8,925 nucleotides of DNA from Lachnospiraceae bacterium (GTDB lineage Bacteria > Bacillota_A > Clostridia > Lachnospirales > Lachnospiraceae). A model generated the notes under the pieces. That model searched no databases. It saw nothing but the letters and a program-made list of their open reading frames with translations, and was not told the origin of the DNA. This document shows, one piece after another, positions 1-6,767 of this stretch. Numbering within the stretch: position 1 is the first letter of the stretch; every line of letters starts with the position of its first letter. A program made the position numbers and the translations under genes. The stretch spans positions 1 through 8,925 of the forward strand of contig JAFZKM010000250.1 in the NCBI GenBank assembly GCA_017553665.1. Reading direction: 5' to 3'.

Positions 1-1995
1 GTAAAAGCGAGCGAGACCTTCCATGTGAACGAGGTTCTGGAAGCTCTCTGTACACATTTGATCAGAGGCAAAGTACACGATGAAACAGCGTTCAAATGGT
101 ACTCCGTCGGGGTAATCGAGCAGCTGAATGTCAAAAATCTGTATGAGAACTGCCTTCTTGCCGCAGGCACACGCCCCGGAAAGGCACTTCCGAAGGGCAT
201 GCAGACCTACTTTGAGAACGGTATAAGCCTCCCTGACGAGGTCAAGGCCATGTTTTATGCCAACGTACTTATGTACAGAACTCAATCGGACAGCATTCAA
301 CCGATACTTATGCAGCAGATGAAGGAGTTTGCCCTGAAGAAGCTTTCGGAGGGTGAGCTCAGCGATAACCTTACCATTTTATACAATAATGTGCTCACGG
401 CGGCCGATCTGGATGAGTCGCTCACCGCACTTTTGCCGGACATAATCTTCAAGCACAGGGTAGAGATCGAATGGCCCGATGCGGTTGCCGTACTGGTAGC
501 TCATAAGGAGCTCGAGGACGAGAGAGTGTTCCCCGTGAAGGATGGAACAGCGTTCATCGACATCTTCACCGAGGACCCTGAAGTGCTCGTCGAGGACGGA
601 CACGGAAGCCGTCTCGTACCCGCCGGTCTTCACATGACGAAGCTCATCACGAACAGCGAACTGATCCGTTTGTGCGCCGCGAGATGCACCCAGGATGAGA
701 GGGTGATCCTGAACAGTCTGGAGAACGCGAGATACAGAGGTGACTCTGAGGAGATCTACAGACTCATCAGGATATGCATCGATGAGAGCCGTCTGGAGAA
801 AAAGTTCGACCTGGAGTGCAGAAGAGAACTGATCGAATATTACTACGATAATCTTGAAGGCGATCTGATGGAGAACCTTCTCGTAAAGACCGATCTCGCG
901 AACCTTTCGAGGAGAGACCGCGCGAGGATGATCGACCTGATGATCATGAGGGAGCTCTACAGCCTCGCGGTCAAGAACATGGAGATCTACGGCTATACCG
1001 GAGTGGATGTCCGCCGCATCGCGAAGCTCACATCGAGCCTGATCACGAGCGGTGATCCGCATATCGGGAAGAAGCTCTTCACAGAGCTCTGCTACAACGT
1101 ATTCTTAAAGCGCCGCCATGACGACGCGGTCCTGTCTTATCTCGTGAAATACTATAACGGTGATAACGACAGCATGCACTGGCTCTGGAGCACCGCGATC
1201 GAAGCGGGTATCCAGGCAGACGATCTGGAGGAGAGGCTGCTCGCTCAGATACTCTTTACCGAGACCGACATGAGCTACTCGATGGAGGTACTCCGCCATT
1301 ATTACGATCACGGCACGAACAGGATCCTGATCCGCGCCTATATGTCGTATTACGCATACAAATATCTGGTAAAGGAGCATGTGCCAGACGGCGAGATGCT
1401 TGAGCTCATGCGGCGTGAGACAGTATATGAGGAGAACGATCTCTGCATCCTCGCAATCCTTAAGTACCTTTCGATCCTCGGAAAGTATAATGATGCCGAC
1501 AGGAACTTCATCGAGCATAAGATGGCGCTCCTTGAGAATCGCGGCGTGATCATGCCTTTCTTCAAGAACTTCGGCGATGGGATACATATTCCCGAAGGCA
1601 TGCAGGACCGTCAGTATATTGAATATCATACAGATCCCAGGAAGCATGTTCGCATCCACTACTGCCTGATCACCGGAGATGAGGACGACAGTTATGTGGA
1701 TGAGGATATGAAGGATCTCGGCTACGGAATATTCGTCAGCGAATTCGTTCTTTTCTACGGAGAGCTGCTTCAGTACTACATTACCGAAGAGGACAGCGAC
1801 TCGTATATCGTTACCGAGAGCAGTGAAGTAAGGCTTGAACCTGAACTTATAGGCAACGAAGACACGGGCTACCGTCAGCTGAACCTGATCATCACCGCCA
1901 GGGAGATGAACGACTCGAAGACCATGCAGAAGCTTCTCGAGAATTACATCAAGAACGAGCAGCTCGCGAAGCAGCTTTTCGAGCCTCTGTTCTGA
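1..1995 (+). CDS. C-terminal part of a large helical-repeat protein, DUF5717-like (5' end outside window)
   Basis: The reading frame is open from base 1 and runs 664 codons to the TGA at 1993-1995. The first in-frame start candidate is a GTG at 25 with no Shine-Dalgarno sequence before it, so the gene almost certainly begins upstream. The protein is mostly amphipathic helices in TPR/HEAT-like pairs. A short beta-rich insert lies at about nt 460-620 (VAHKELEDERVFPVKDG followed by FIDIFTEDPEV). A C-terminal beta-rich domain follows at about nt 1610-1900, containing GIFVSEFVLFYGELLQYYIT. From memory these two segments match the Lachnospiraceae family DUF5717, whose members are usually well over 1000 residues; this was not searched. 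There is no membrane segment or signal peptide in the visible part. It is the first visible gene of a four-gene run and probably acts as a scaffold. The function is unknown. Confidence 0.8.
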   Translation, partial: VKASETFHVNEVLEALCTHLIRGKVHDETAFKWYSVGVIEQLNVKNLYENCLLAAGTRPGKALPKGMQTYFENGISLPDEVKAMFYANVLMYRTQSDSIQPILMQQMKEFALKKLSEGELSDNLTILYNNVLTAADLDESLTALLPDIIFKHRVEIEWPDAVAVLVAHKELEDERVFPVKDGTAFIDIFTEDPEVLVEDGHGSRLVPAGLHMTKLITNSELIRLCAARCTQDERVILNSLENARYRGDSEEIYRLIRICIDESRLEKKFDLECRRELIEYYYDNLEGDLMENLLVKTDLANLSRRDRARMIDLMIMRELYSLAVKNMEIYGYTGVDVRRIAKLTSSLITSGDPHIGKKLFTELCYNVFLKRRHDDAVLSYLVKYYNGDNDSMHWLWSTAIEAGIQADDLEERLLAQILFTETDMSYSMEVLRHYYDHGTNRILIRAYMSYYAYKYLVKEHVPDGEMLELMRRETVYEENDLCILAILKYLSILGKYNDADRNFIEHKMALLENRGVIMPFFKNFGDGIHIPEGMQDRQYIEYHTDPRKHVRIHYCLITGDEDDSYVDEDMKDLGYGIFVSEFVLFYGELLQYYITEEDSDSYIVTESSEVRLEPELIGNEDTGYRQLNLIITAREMNDSKTMQKLLENYIKNEQLAKQLFEPLF

Positions 1996-2012
1996 GAAAC
2001 TCAAACAAATAA

Positions 2013-2029
2013 TCATTTAAAATAAATGA
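2013..2029. promoter_or_regulatory. AT-rich perfect dyad between genes 1 and 2
   Basis: TCATTTA-AAA-TAAATGA is a perfect 7+3+7 inverted repeat. It lies in the 51-base gap between the DUF5717-like gene and the Hsp70-like gene, just 5' of the latter's Shine-Dalgarno site. It could be an operator or a weak mRNA hairpin. It is not a terminator, since it has no GC stem and no U-tract. In such an AT-rich gap it could also be chance. Confidence 0.3.
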
Positions 2030-2033
2030 CACC

Positions 2034-2041
2034 GGGAAGGA
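2034..2041 (+). promoter_or_regulatory. Ribosome binding site that sets the start of gene 2
   Basis: GGGAAGGA lies 5 bases before the ATG at 2047. The alternative in-frame ATG at 2026 is 5' of this site and has no purine-rich sequence before it. The start at 2047 is therefore preferred, giving MDNEKAVLVGIDL, which places the nucleotide-binding loop at the usual distance from the N-terminus. Confidence 0.75.
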
Positions 2042-2046
2042 CATCA

Positions 2047-3306
2047 ATGGACAACGAAAAGGCAGTACTCGTGGGCATAGATCTCACGGATGAATTTACG
2101 CAGCTCTGCTATGTGAACGAACATGGCGAGCTCTATTCGGCATGCCTTTCGAAGGATCCCGGAAAGTACAGGATCCCCACGATGCTGTGCGCCTTCGCGG
2201 ACAACAGCGACTGGCTCTTCGGAGATGACGCCGCGGCGCTGACACCGGGACCGGCCTGCATGAAGATCACCGGCCTCGTAACGCTCGCCTCGAACAACGG
2301 AAGCCTTGATGTGTTCGGACAGAATTACGCGGCGGACATGCTGCTCGAGAGATACTTCAGGAGACTTCTCGCGGCACTTAAGGCGAGGATCGGAGCGACA
2401 AATATCAGGGGCGTCGTGATCACCGCGCCGACCTTTAACGAAAAGTTAAAACGTAATTTAATATCGGCTCTCGAGCTGCTTGGGATCAGATCCGACAGCC
2501 TTAGAATGATCACTCATTTAGAGAGTTTTATGTACTACGCGGTGTCCCAGAACAAGGATATCTGGATCAATGACGTGGGCCTGTTCGACTTCGAAAAGGA
2601 CGGCTTCCTTTTCTACCGTCTGAGCTTCGGAAGGCGTAGCGAGCCGGTCACGGTCGTGGCTGACAAGACAGACCTGACATCTAAGATCAATTATTCGATG
2701 CTGGCGCCCGAGGAGGCCGACAGGCTGATGTACGCTTTCGAGAACACGGCCTCGATGATGCTCCATAAGCAGATTATTTCGGCACTGTATTTCACCGGAG
2801 CGGGATTTGAGAGCGCCTGGGCGGACGGCATCCTGAAGAACCTCTGCAACGGCAGAAGGGTATTCCGCGGACAGAACCTTTATGTGAAGGGCGCCGGACA
2901 TGCCGCTCAGCTGATGTTCGACGGCGGAGCGGACGGATATCTGCTGGTAGGAGATTCCGTATTGAAGAGCAGCATCGCGATCAGGGCGTTCTCGGACGGA
3001 GCCTACCGCGAGATGGAACTGGCGTCGATCGGACAGCCCTGCAGCGAAGCGGGCCGCGAGATCGAAGTCATCATGGACAAGACAAATGAGCTGGATTTCA
3101 TAATACATAACGTTCTGAAGAAGGATTTCGTCTGCGCGATCGTTACGCTTGAGACGCTGAACCTCAGGAACGACAGAAGCAACAGGATGAACATACGGCT
3201 TCGTTTCCCGAACCGTGATACCTGCGTGATCACGGTCAGGGACATGGGTTTCGGAGACATTTATCCGACAAATCATAAAATATGGGAGCAGGTGCTTAAG
3301 ATCTGA
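2047..3306 (+). CDS. Hsp70/actin-fold (ASKHA) protein with degenerate nucleotide loops, DUF5716-like
   Basis: The product is 419 residues from ATG 2047 (an in-frame ATG at 2026 lacks an RBS). An Hsp70-type nucleotide-binding fold can be followed in order. Residues 9-18 (VGIDLTDEFT) sit at phosphate loop 1. FGDDAAALTPG with Lys73 follows at 58-73. VVITAPTFNEKLKRN at 123-137 matches the Hsp70 VITVPA.F...QR segment. ITHLESFMYYA at 155-165 matches the EPTAAALAY segment. LFDFEKDGF at 179-187 sits at phosphate loop 2. YFTGAG at 248-253 is the adenosine-type loop, and VKGAGHAAQ follows at 280-288. The GTT of loop 1 is TDE and the GGGT of loop 2 is EKDG, so ATP hydrolysis is doubtful. There is no Hsp70 peptide-binding domain or lid; a short beta-rich tail (about 335-405, ending in VRDMGFGDIYP) closes the protein. 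I recall this tail from DUF5716, but it was not searched. It is cytosolic. The stop overlaps the next start. Confidence 0.8.
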   Translation: MDNEKAVLVGIDLTDEFTQLCYVNEHGELYSACLSKDPGKYRIPTMLCAFADNSDWLFGDDAAALTPGPACMKITGLVTLASNNGSLDVFGQNYAADMLLERYFRRLLAALKARIGATNIRGVVITAPTFNEKLKRNLISALELLGIRSDSLRMITHLESFMYYAVSQNKDIWINDVGLFDFEKDGFLFYRLSFGRRSEPVTVVADKTDLTSKINYSMLAPEEADRLMYAFENTASMMLHKQIISALYFTGAGFESAWADGILKNLCNGRRVFRGQNLYVKGAGHAAQLMFDGGADGYLLVGDSVLKSSIAIRAFSDGAYREMELASIGQPCSEAGREIEVIMDKTNELDFIIHNVLKKDFVCAIVTLETLNLRNDRSNRMNIRLRFPNRDTCVITVRDMGFGDIYPTNHKIWEQVLKI

Positions 3307-4145
3307 TGAGTAAGGTTATTCTCTGCGCGGGCAAAAAAGCCGTCAGGCCATACACACTCAAAACCTCGGGCGTGAACGTTTACACGATCGAGGAGCTTTG
3401 CTATTGCCTGCGCGCTCAGCTTGACATGCTTGACGAGGGAATGATCGACCGTGAAATGGCGCTTTTCATCAGGGATGAGCTGGGATTCACGGAAAGAGGC
3501 GACCTGCTCGAGCAGCTCGTGCTCACGAAGGCGGACTTAAAGAGCCGTCTTGTGGTCATCATGTGCACAGGCGACTATTATGACGAGAGCGAGATAAGAA
3601 AGATCTGCGACGAACTGGACGAACTCGCGGGCATGTCCGCCGCGGGACGCAGGAAGCGCAGGGCCGACAGATATATGCAGGGCGGCTATTATAAGGACGC
3701 TCTCAAAGAATACAGAGGCATCATCTCATCCGCGGAGGGAAGTACGCTCTCGGCGCAGGAATACGGCAATATCATGCACAATATCGGCGTGATCAATGTC
3801 AGGAGCGCAAGATACGACGTGGCGGCGGAGATGTTCCTCGAGGCCTACGAGCGCAACGAGTCGCGTGAATCGCTCAAGTGCTATTTCTATGCCCTGAAGC
3901 TCGGGCACAGAGAAAGCGACTATATGAAGGAAGCCACGAGATTGCTCGACAACGGCGAGCTGATCAAAAAGATAGAAGAAGACATTGAAAATGCGACCGC
4001 GCGGATTGAGACGGCGGGTGAGTTCGGCCAGCTTGACAGGCTGAAGGTCCTTTACCAGCAGGGCAGGACCTCCGAATTCGACAGGCTCTCCGATGAGATG
4101 ATCACGGTTCTCAAGTCCGGTTACAGGTCGGCGGTTACGGAGTAG
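3306..4145 (+). CDS. TPR-containing protein of the same operon, function unknown
   Basis: The product is 279 residues. The ATG overlaps the preceding TGA by one base (TGATG). The nearest purine-rich stretch (GGGAG, 3284-3288) is about 17 bases away, too far for a normal RBS, so translation probably depends on coupling to gene 2. The N-terminal domain, about residues 1-110 (starting MSKVILCAGKKAVRPYTLKT, with VYTIEELCYCLR at 25-36), is a family-specific segment I cannot place in a named domain. A basic linker (GRRKRR, 114-119) follows. Two TPR-like helix pairs come next: about 116-146 (ADRYMQGGYYKDALKEYRGI) and about 152-185 (NIMHNIGVINV, AAEMFLEAYERN). The C-terminus is helical and probably coiled-coil. 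There is no signal peptide or membrane helix. It is probably an adaptor between the Hsp70-like protein and the membrane protein encoded next; that role is inferred from context only. Confidence 0.8.
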   Translation: MSKVILCAGKKAVRPYTLKTSGVNVYTIEELCYCLRAQLDMLDEGMIDREMALFIRDELGFTERGDLLEQLVLTKADLKSRLVVIMCTGDYYDESEIRKICDELDELAGMSAAGRRKRRADRYMQGGYYKDALKEYRGIISSAEGSTLSAQEYGNIMHNIGVINVRSARYDVAAEMFLEAYERNESRESLKCYFYALKLGHRESDYMKEATRLLDNGELIKKIEEDIENATARIETAGEFGQLDRLKVLYQQGRTSEFDRLSDEMITVLKSGYRSAVTE

Positions 4146-4149
4146 AGGT

Positions 4150-5319
4150 ATGGGACTTTTCGGAAGAAAGAAAAAGCCGTCGGAAGAACTGATGACGGAT
4201 TATTCCCGGATGACGGTGGATGAGGCTATCGCTGCGAGCAGGGGCGGCAGGATCTCGAACGAGGATCTTTCGCGCCTGACCACGGAGTTCTGCGATCAGG
4301 TCACCTATCTGCGCGCCCAGCAGGAAGAGACTAAGAACGAGTACGCGCAGGTTACGCAGTATCTTGCGGATATCCAGCGCTACGAGCAGATGGACGAGGT
4401 GGACCGCGGCGAGATCGCGGACGCGGCGCGCATGATGCTGAGCCTTGAGAATGAGCGCGTCAGATACCAGACCGGCGAAAAGAGGATCCGCGATGATCTC
4501 TACCATACCATGGAGATGTATGAGCATGAATTCCCGAAGAAGCTGACCGAGCTTGAGAAGCATGAAAATTTTCTTGTGCTGATCAAAGACGATATGCGCA
4601 ATCTCGAGGGTGAGAAGGGCAGCATCGGTTATGAGAAGGAGCATGCCGAATCGAAGAGGAACTTCCTCAATAAGATGTCTTACGCGATCATTCTGGTCGT
4701 TCTTTTGATATTTATATCTCTTATAGCCCTTTCGAGCCAGACGGGCAAGGATTTCACCGTGCCTTTCTTTATCACGGGCGTCGCCGCTATAGGATACATC
4801 GTCTATTACATCATGGCTGTCGGTGAGTGCAAAAAAGATGCGAGGAAGACCGATTACATGATGAATCGAGCGAACATGCTTCTGAACAAGGTCAAGATCA
4901 AATACGTAAACACGACCTCGGTCCTTGATTATTCCTATGACAAATATGGCGTAAATTCGCTTCAGGAGCTCCGATATGTATGGGAGAACTATGTGAAGCA
5001 GAAGGAAGCCGAGAAACGCTACATGAAGAACACGCAGCTGCTGAACAGCTACACAGAGCGCATGGCGAGCGCCCTTAAAGCGGCCGGCATGGAAAAGACC
5101 GACGCATGGGTCAGCCAGCCCGAAGTGCTGCTTGACCGCGCTGAGCTGGTGGATTTCAAGGACGCGGTATCGCGCAGGCGCAATAAGCTGCGCGCGAGAC
5201 TTGATTACAATATACGCCAGCAGGACAGCGCCCTGAACGATATTGAAGCATTAAAGGCAAAGTATGTGGGGCAGGAAAAGCTCATTACATCGATCCTCCA
5301 CAAAAATGGTATAGACTGA
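4150..5319 (+). CDS. Coiled-coil protein with a two-helix membrane hairpin, function unknown
   Basis: The product is 389 residues, starting 4 bases after gene 3. The RBS is GGAG at 4139-4142, inside the end of gene 3 and 7 bases before the ATG. The N-terminus is basic (MGLFGRKKKP). A long, heavily charged helical region (about 40-172) is probably coiled-coil. Two hydrophobic segments lie close together at about 177-196 (YAIILVVLLIFISLIALS) and about 203-225 (TVPFFITGVAAIGYIVYYIM), joined by a loop of about 6 residues. A second helical, charged region (about 226-380) follows. Basic residues flank both outer ends of the hairpin (KRNFLNK before; CKKDARK after), which predicts that both long arms are cytosolic. 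There is no enzymatic motif. It is probably the membrane anchor for the products of the upstream genes; this is inferred from the operon arrangement. I do not recognise the family by name. Confidence 0.8.
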   Translation: MGLFGRKKKPSEELMTDYSRMTVDEAIAASRGGRISNEDLSRLTTEFCDQVTYLRAQQEETKNEYAQVTQYLADIQRYEQMDEVDRGEIADAARMMLSLENERVRYQTGEKRIRDDLYHTMEMYEHEFPKKLTELEKHENFLVLIKDDMRNLEGEKGSIGYEKEHAESKRNFLNKMSYAIILVVLLIFISLIALSSQTGKDFTVPFFITGVAAIGYIVYYIMAVGECKKDARKTDYMMNRANMLLNKVKIKYVNTTSVLDYSYDKYGVNSLQELRYVWENYVKQKEAEKRYMKNTQLLNSYTERMASALKAAGMEKTDAWVSQPEVLLDRAELVDFKDAVSRRRNKLRARLDYNIRQQDSALNDIEALKAKYVGQEKLITSILHKNGID

Positions 5320-5363
5320 ACAAAATGATTTTGCCCCGTACGCACTTGTATTTTTCGCATAAT

Positions 5364-5369
5364 TATACT
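5364..5369 (+). promoter_or_regulatory. Candidate -10 box for glyA
   Basis: TATACT sits in the AT-rich stretch CATAATTATACTATCATCG, giving a predicted start near 5376 and a leader of about 75 bases. The -35 side is weak: 17 bases upstream there is CGCACT, and the better-looking TTGTAT at 5346-5351 is only 12 bases away. It is supported by position rather than by a full consensus. Confidence 0.35.
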
Positions 5370-5387
5370 ATCATCGTGAATGTTTAG

Positions 5388-5401
5388 GACATATTTATGT
5401 C
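5388..5401. promoter_or_regulatory. Small dyad in the presumed glyA leader
   Basis: GACATA-TT-TATGTC is a perfect 6-base inverted repeat around two bases, extendable by a G-U and an A-U pair. It lies just downstream of the candidate -10 box and 48 bases before the glyA ATG. It could be an operator half-site pair or chance. The two-base loop argues against a stable RNA hairpin. Confidence 0.25.
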
Positions 5402-5449
5402 TTTTACGGAAGAAGGAAGGGAAAGTAAAGATTCACAGGAGGAAAGGTT

Positions 5450-6691
5450 ATGTACAATTATGATGAGATCAAGGCAGTCGATCCCGAGGTCGCTGCGTCG
5501 ATCACGCGCGAGATGCAGCGCCAGAACGACCACATTGAGCTGATCGCTTCGGAAAACTTCGTAAGCAAGGCGGTTATGTCCGCGATGGGAAGCCCCCTCA
5601 CGAACAAATATGCCGAAGGTTATCCGGGACACCGTTATTACGGCGGCTGCGAGTATGTCGATGAAGTAGAGACACTTGCGATCGAGCGCGCGAAGAAGCT
5701 TTTCGGATGCACATACGCGAACGTTCAGCCCCATTCCGGCAGCCAGGCAAATCAGGCTGTTGAGACGGCGCTCCTTCAGCCCGGCGACACCTATATGGGC
5801 ATGAGCCTTGCGGACGGCGGACATCTTACACACGGTTCACCAGCGAACCTTTCCGGAATGTATTTCAAATGCGTGCCTTACGGCGTTAATTCCGAAGGCT
5901 ACATAGATTATGACGAGGTAGAGCGCATCGCGATGGAATGCAGGCCCAAGCTCATCATCTGCGGCGCCAGCGCATACGCGCGCGCGATCGATTTTAAGCG
6001 TTTCCGTGAGATTGCCGATAAGTGCGGCGCTTATCTCATGGCGGATATCGCTCATATTGCGGGACTTGTAGCGACAGGGCTGCATATGAGCCCCATCCCG
6101 TACGCTCACGTTACCACGGCTACGATCCATAAGACACTTCGCGGACCCCGCGGAGGAATCATCCTTTCCAGCGAGGAATTCGCGAAGGAGCATAAATTCA
6201 ACAAGGCAGTATTCCCCGGGATCCAGGGCGGCCCTCTGATGCATGTCATCGCGGCAAAGGCTGTATGTCTGGGTGAGGCTCTTAAGCCTGAGTTCAAGGA
6301 GTACGCCGAGCAGATCATAAAGAACGCGAAGGCTCTTGCCGACGGTCTGTTAAAGAGAGGCTTCAATCTTGTTTCCGGCGGTACCGACAACCACCTGATG
6401 CTCGTAGACTTGCAGAACATCGGAATGACAGGTAAGGAAGCCGAGGCGCTCCTTCAGACGGTAAATATCACGGTCAATAAGAACGCTGTTCCGAACGATC
6501 CCCAGTCGACCTTCGTTACCAGCGGCATCAGACTCGGATCTCCCGCAGTTACGAGCCGCGGCTTCAAGGAGAAGGACATGGAGCTCGTCGCTGAGGCCAT
6601 CGGTATTGTACTCAAGGATCCTCAGGGAGACCATTCGAAGGCTCTGTCAATAACAAAGATGCTTACGGATGCATATCCTCTCAGACAGTGA
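5450..6691 (+). CDS. glyA: Serine hydroxymethyltransferase
   Basis: GlyA is a cytosolic PLP enzyme that converts serine plus tetrahydrofolate to glycine plus 5,10-methylene-THF, the main entry of one-carbon units for purine, thymidylate and methionine synthesis. The 413 residues match the usual bacterial length (about 410-420). Visible family landmarks are [12 protein letters not shown] (28-39), [16 protein letters not shown] (51-66), [10 protein letters not shown] (92-101), [14 protein letters not shown] (197-210, with the cofactor-binding Asp199 and His202), the PLP-lysine motif [10 protein letters not shown] (227-236, Lys228), FPGIQGGP (255-262) and the C-terminal [16 protein letters not shown] perfect AGGAGG at 5437-5442 lies 7 bases before the ATG. 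The threonine run before the PLP lysine reads TTATIHK rather than the usual TTTTHK. It is probably transcribed alone or with the downstream peptidase gene. Confidence 0.97.
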   Translation: MYNYDEIKAVDPEVAASITREMQRQNDHIELIASENFVSKAVMSAMGSPLTNKYAEGYPGHRYYGGCEYVDEVETLAIERAKKLFGCTYANVQPHSGSQANQAVETALLQPGDTYMGMSLADGGHLTHGSPANLSGMYFKCVPYGVNSEGYIDYDEVERIAMECRPKLIICGASAYARAIDFKRFREIADKCGAYLMADIAHIAGLVATGLHMSPIPYAHVTTATIHKTLRGPRGGIILSSEEFAKEHKFNKAVFPGIQGGPLMHVIAAKAVCLGEALKPEFKEYAEQIIKNAKALADGLLKRGFNLVSGGTDNHLMLVDLQNIGMTGKEAEALLQTVNITVNKNAVPNDPQSTFVTSGIRLGSPAVTSRGFKEKDMELVAEAIGIVLKDPQGDHSKALSITKMLTDAYPLRQ

Positions 6692-6697
6692 TATAAT
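6692..6697 (+). promoter_or_regulatory. Candidate -10 box for the S9 peptidase gene
   Basis: TATAAT is a perfect -10 hexamer beginning one base after the glyA stop codon. The predicted start near 6704 would place the hairpin at 6711-6738 in the 5' leader of the peptidase mRNA. The -35 side is poor: TGCATA at 6670-6675, with a 16-base spacer, matches three of six bases. AT-rich post-stop sequence can produce this hexamer by chance. Confidence 0.35.
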
Positions 6698-6710
6698 ATA
6701 GTTAAATGTG

Positions 6711-6739
6711 AAGAGCACCTGAGCATTCGGGTGCTCTTT
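6711..6739 (+). terminator. GC-rich hairpin after glyA, probable intrinsic terminator
   Basis: AAGAGCACCTGA (6711-6722) pairs with TCGGGTGCTCTT (6727-6738) as a 12-base stem with a single U-G wobble and a GCAT loop. The U-tract is short (TCTTT, then GG), so termination may be partial and some transcription may continue into the peptidase gene. It lies 20 bases after the glyA stop. Confidence 0.65.
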
Positions 6740-6767
6740 GGTCAATATAAGAAAGTGAGGGGTCTAC

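Larger units (their letters stand above)
5320..5449. other. Intergenic region before glyA
   Basis: This 130-base gap is AT-rich at its centre. It has no convincing intrinsic terminator for the upstream operon: the CAAAA-TGA-TTTTG dyad at 5321-5333 is short, has no GC stem and is followed by CCCC. It carries a candidate -10 box, a GACATA/TATGTC dyad and the glyA RBS. No small gene or riboswitch fold was recognised. Confidence 0.5.

Noticed and set aside
379..1062. Antisense open frame (about 227 codons) within gene 1
   Set aside because: It is a shadow of the + strand coding frame, with no recognisable domain.
1105..2016. Antisense open frame (about 303 codons) opposite gene 1
   Set aside because: It is fully covered by the well-supported + strand frame and its translation shows no family features. 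It is a shadow frame.
2518..3276. Antisense open frame (about 252 codons) opposite the Hsp70-like gene
   Set aside because: It lies entirely within the coding sequence of a protein with recognisable Hsp70-like motifs on the + strand.
5321..5333. CAAAA-TGA-TTTTG dyad just after gene 4 as a terminator
   Set aside because: The stem is only five A/T-rich pairs and is followed by CCCC rather than a U-tract, so it cannot act as an intrinsic terminator.
5376..5449. Possible riboswitch in the glyA leader
   Set aside because: The leader is only about 75 bases, largely purine-rich, with one tiny two-base-loop dyad. No glycine, THF or SAM riboswitch core is visible.
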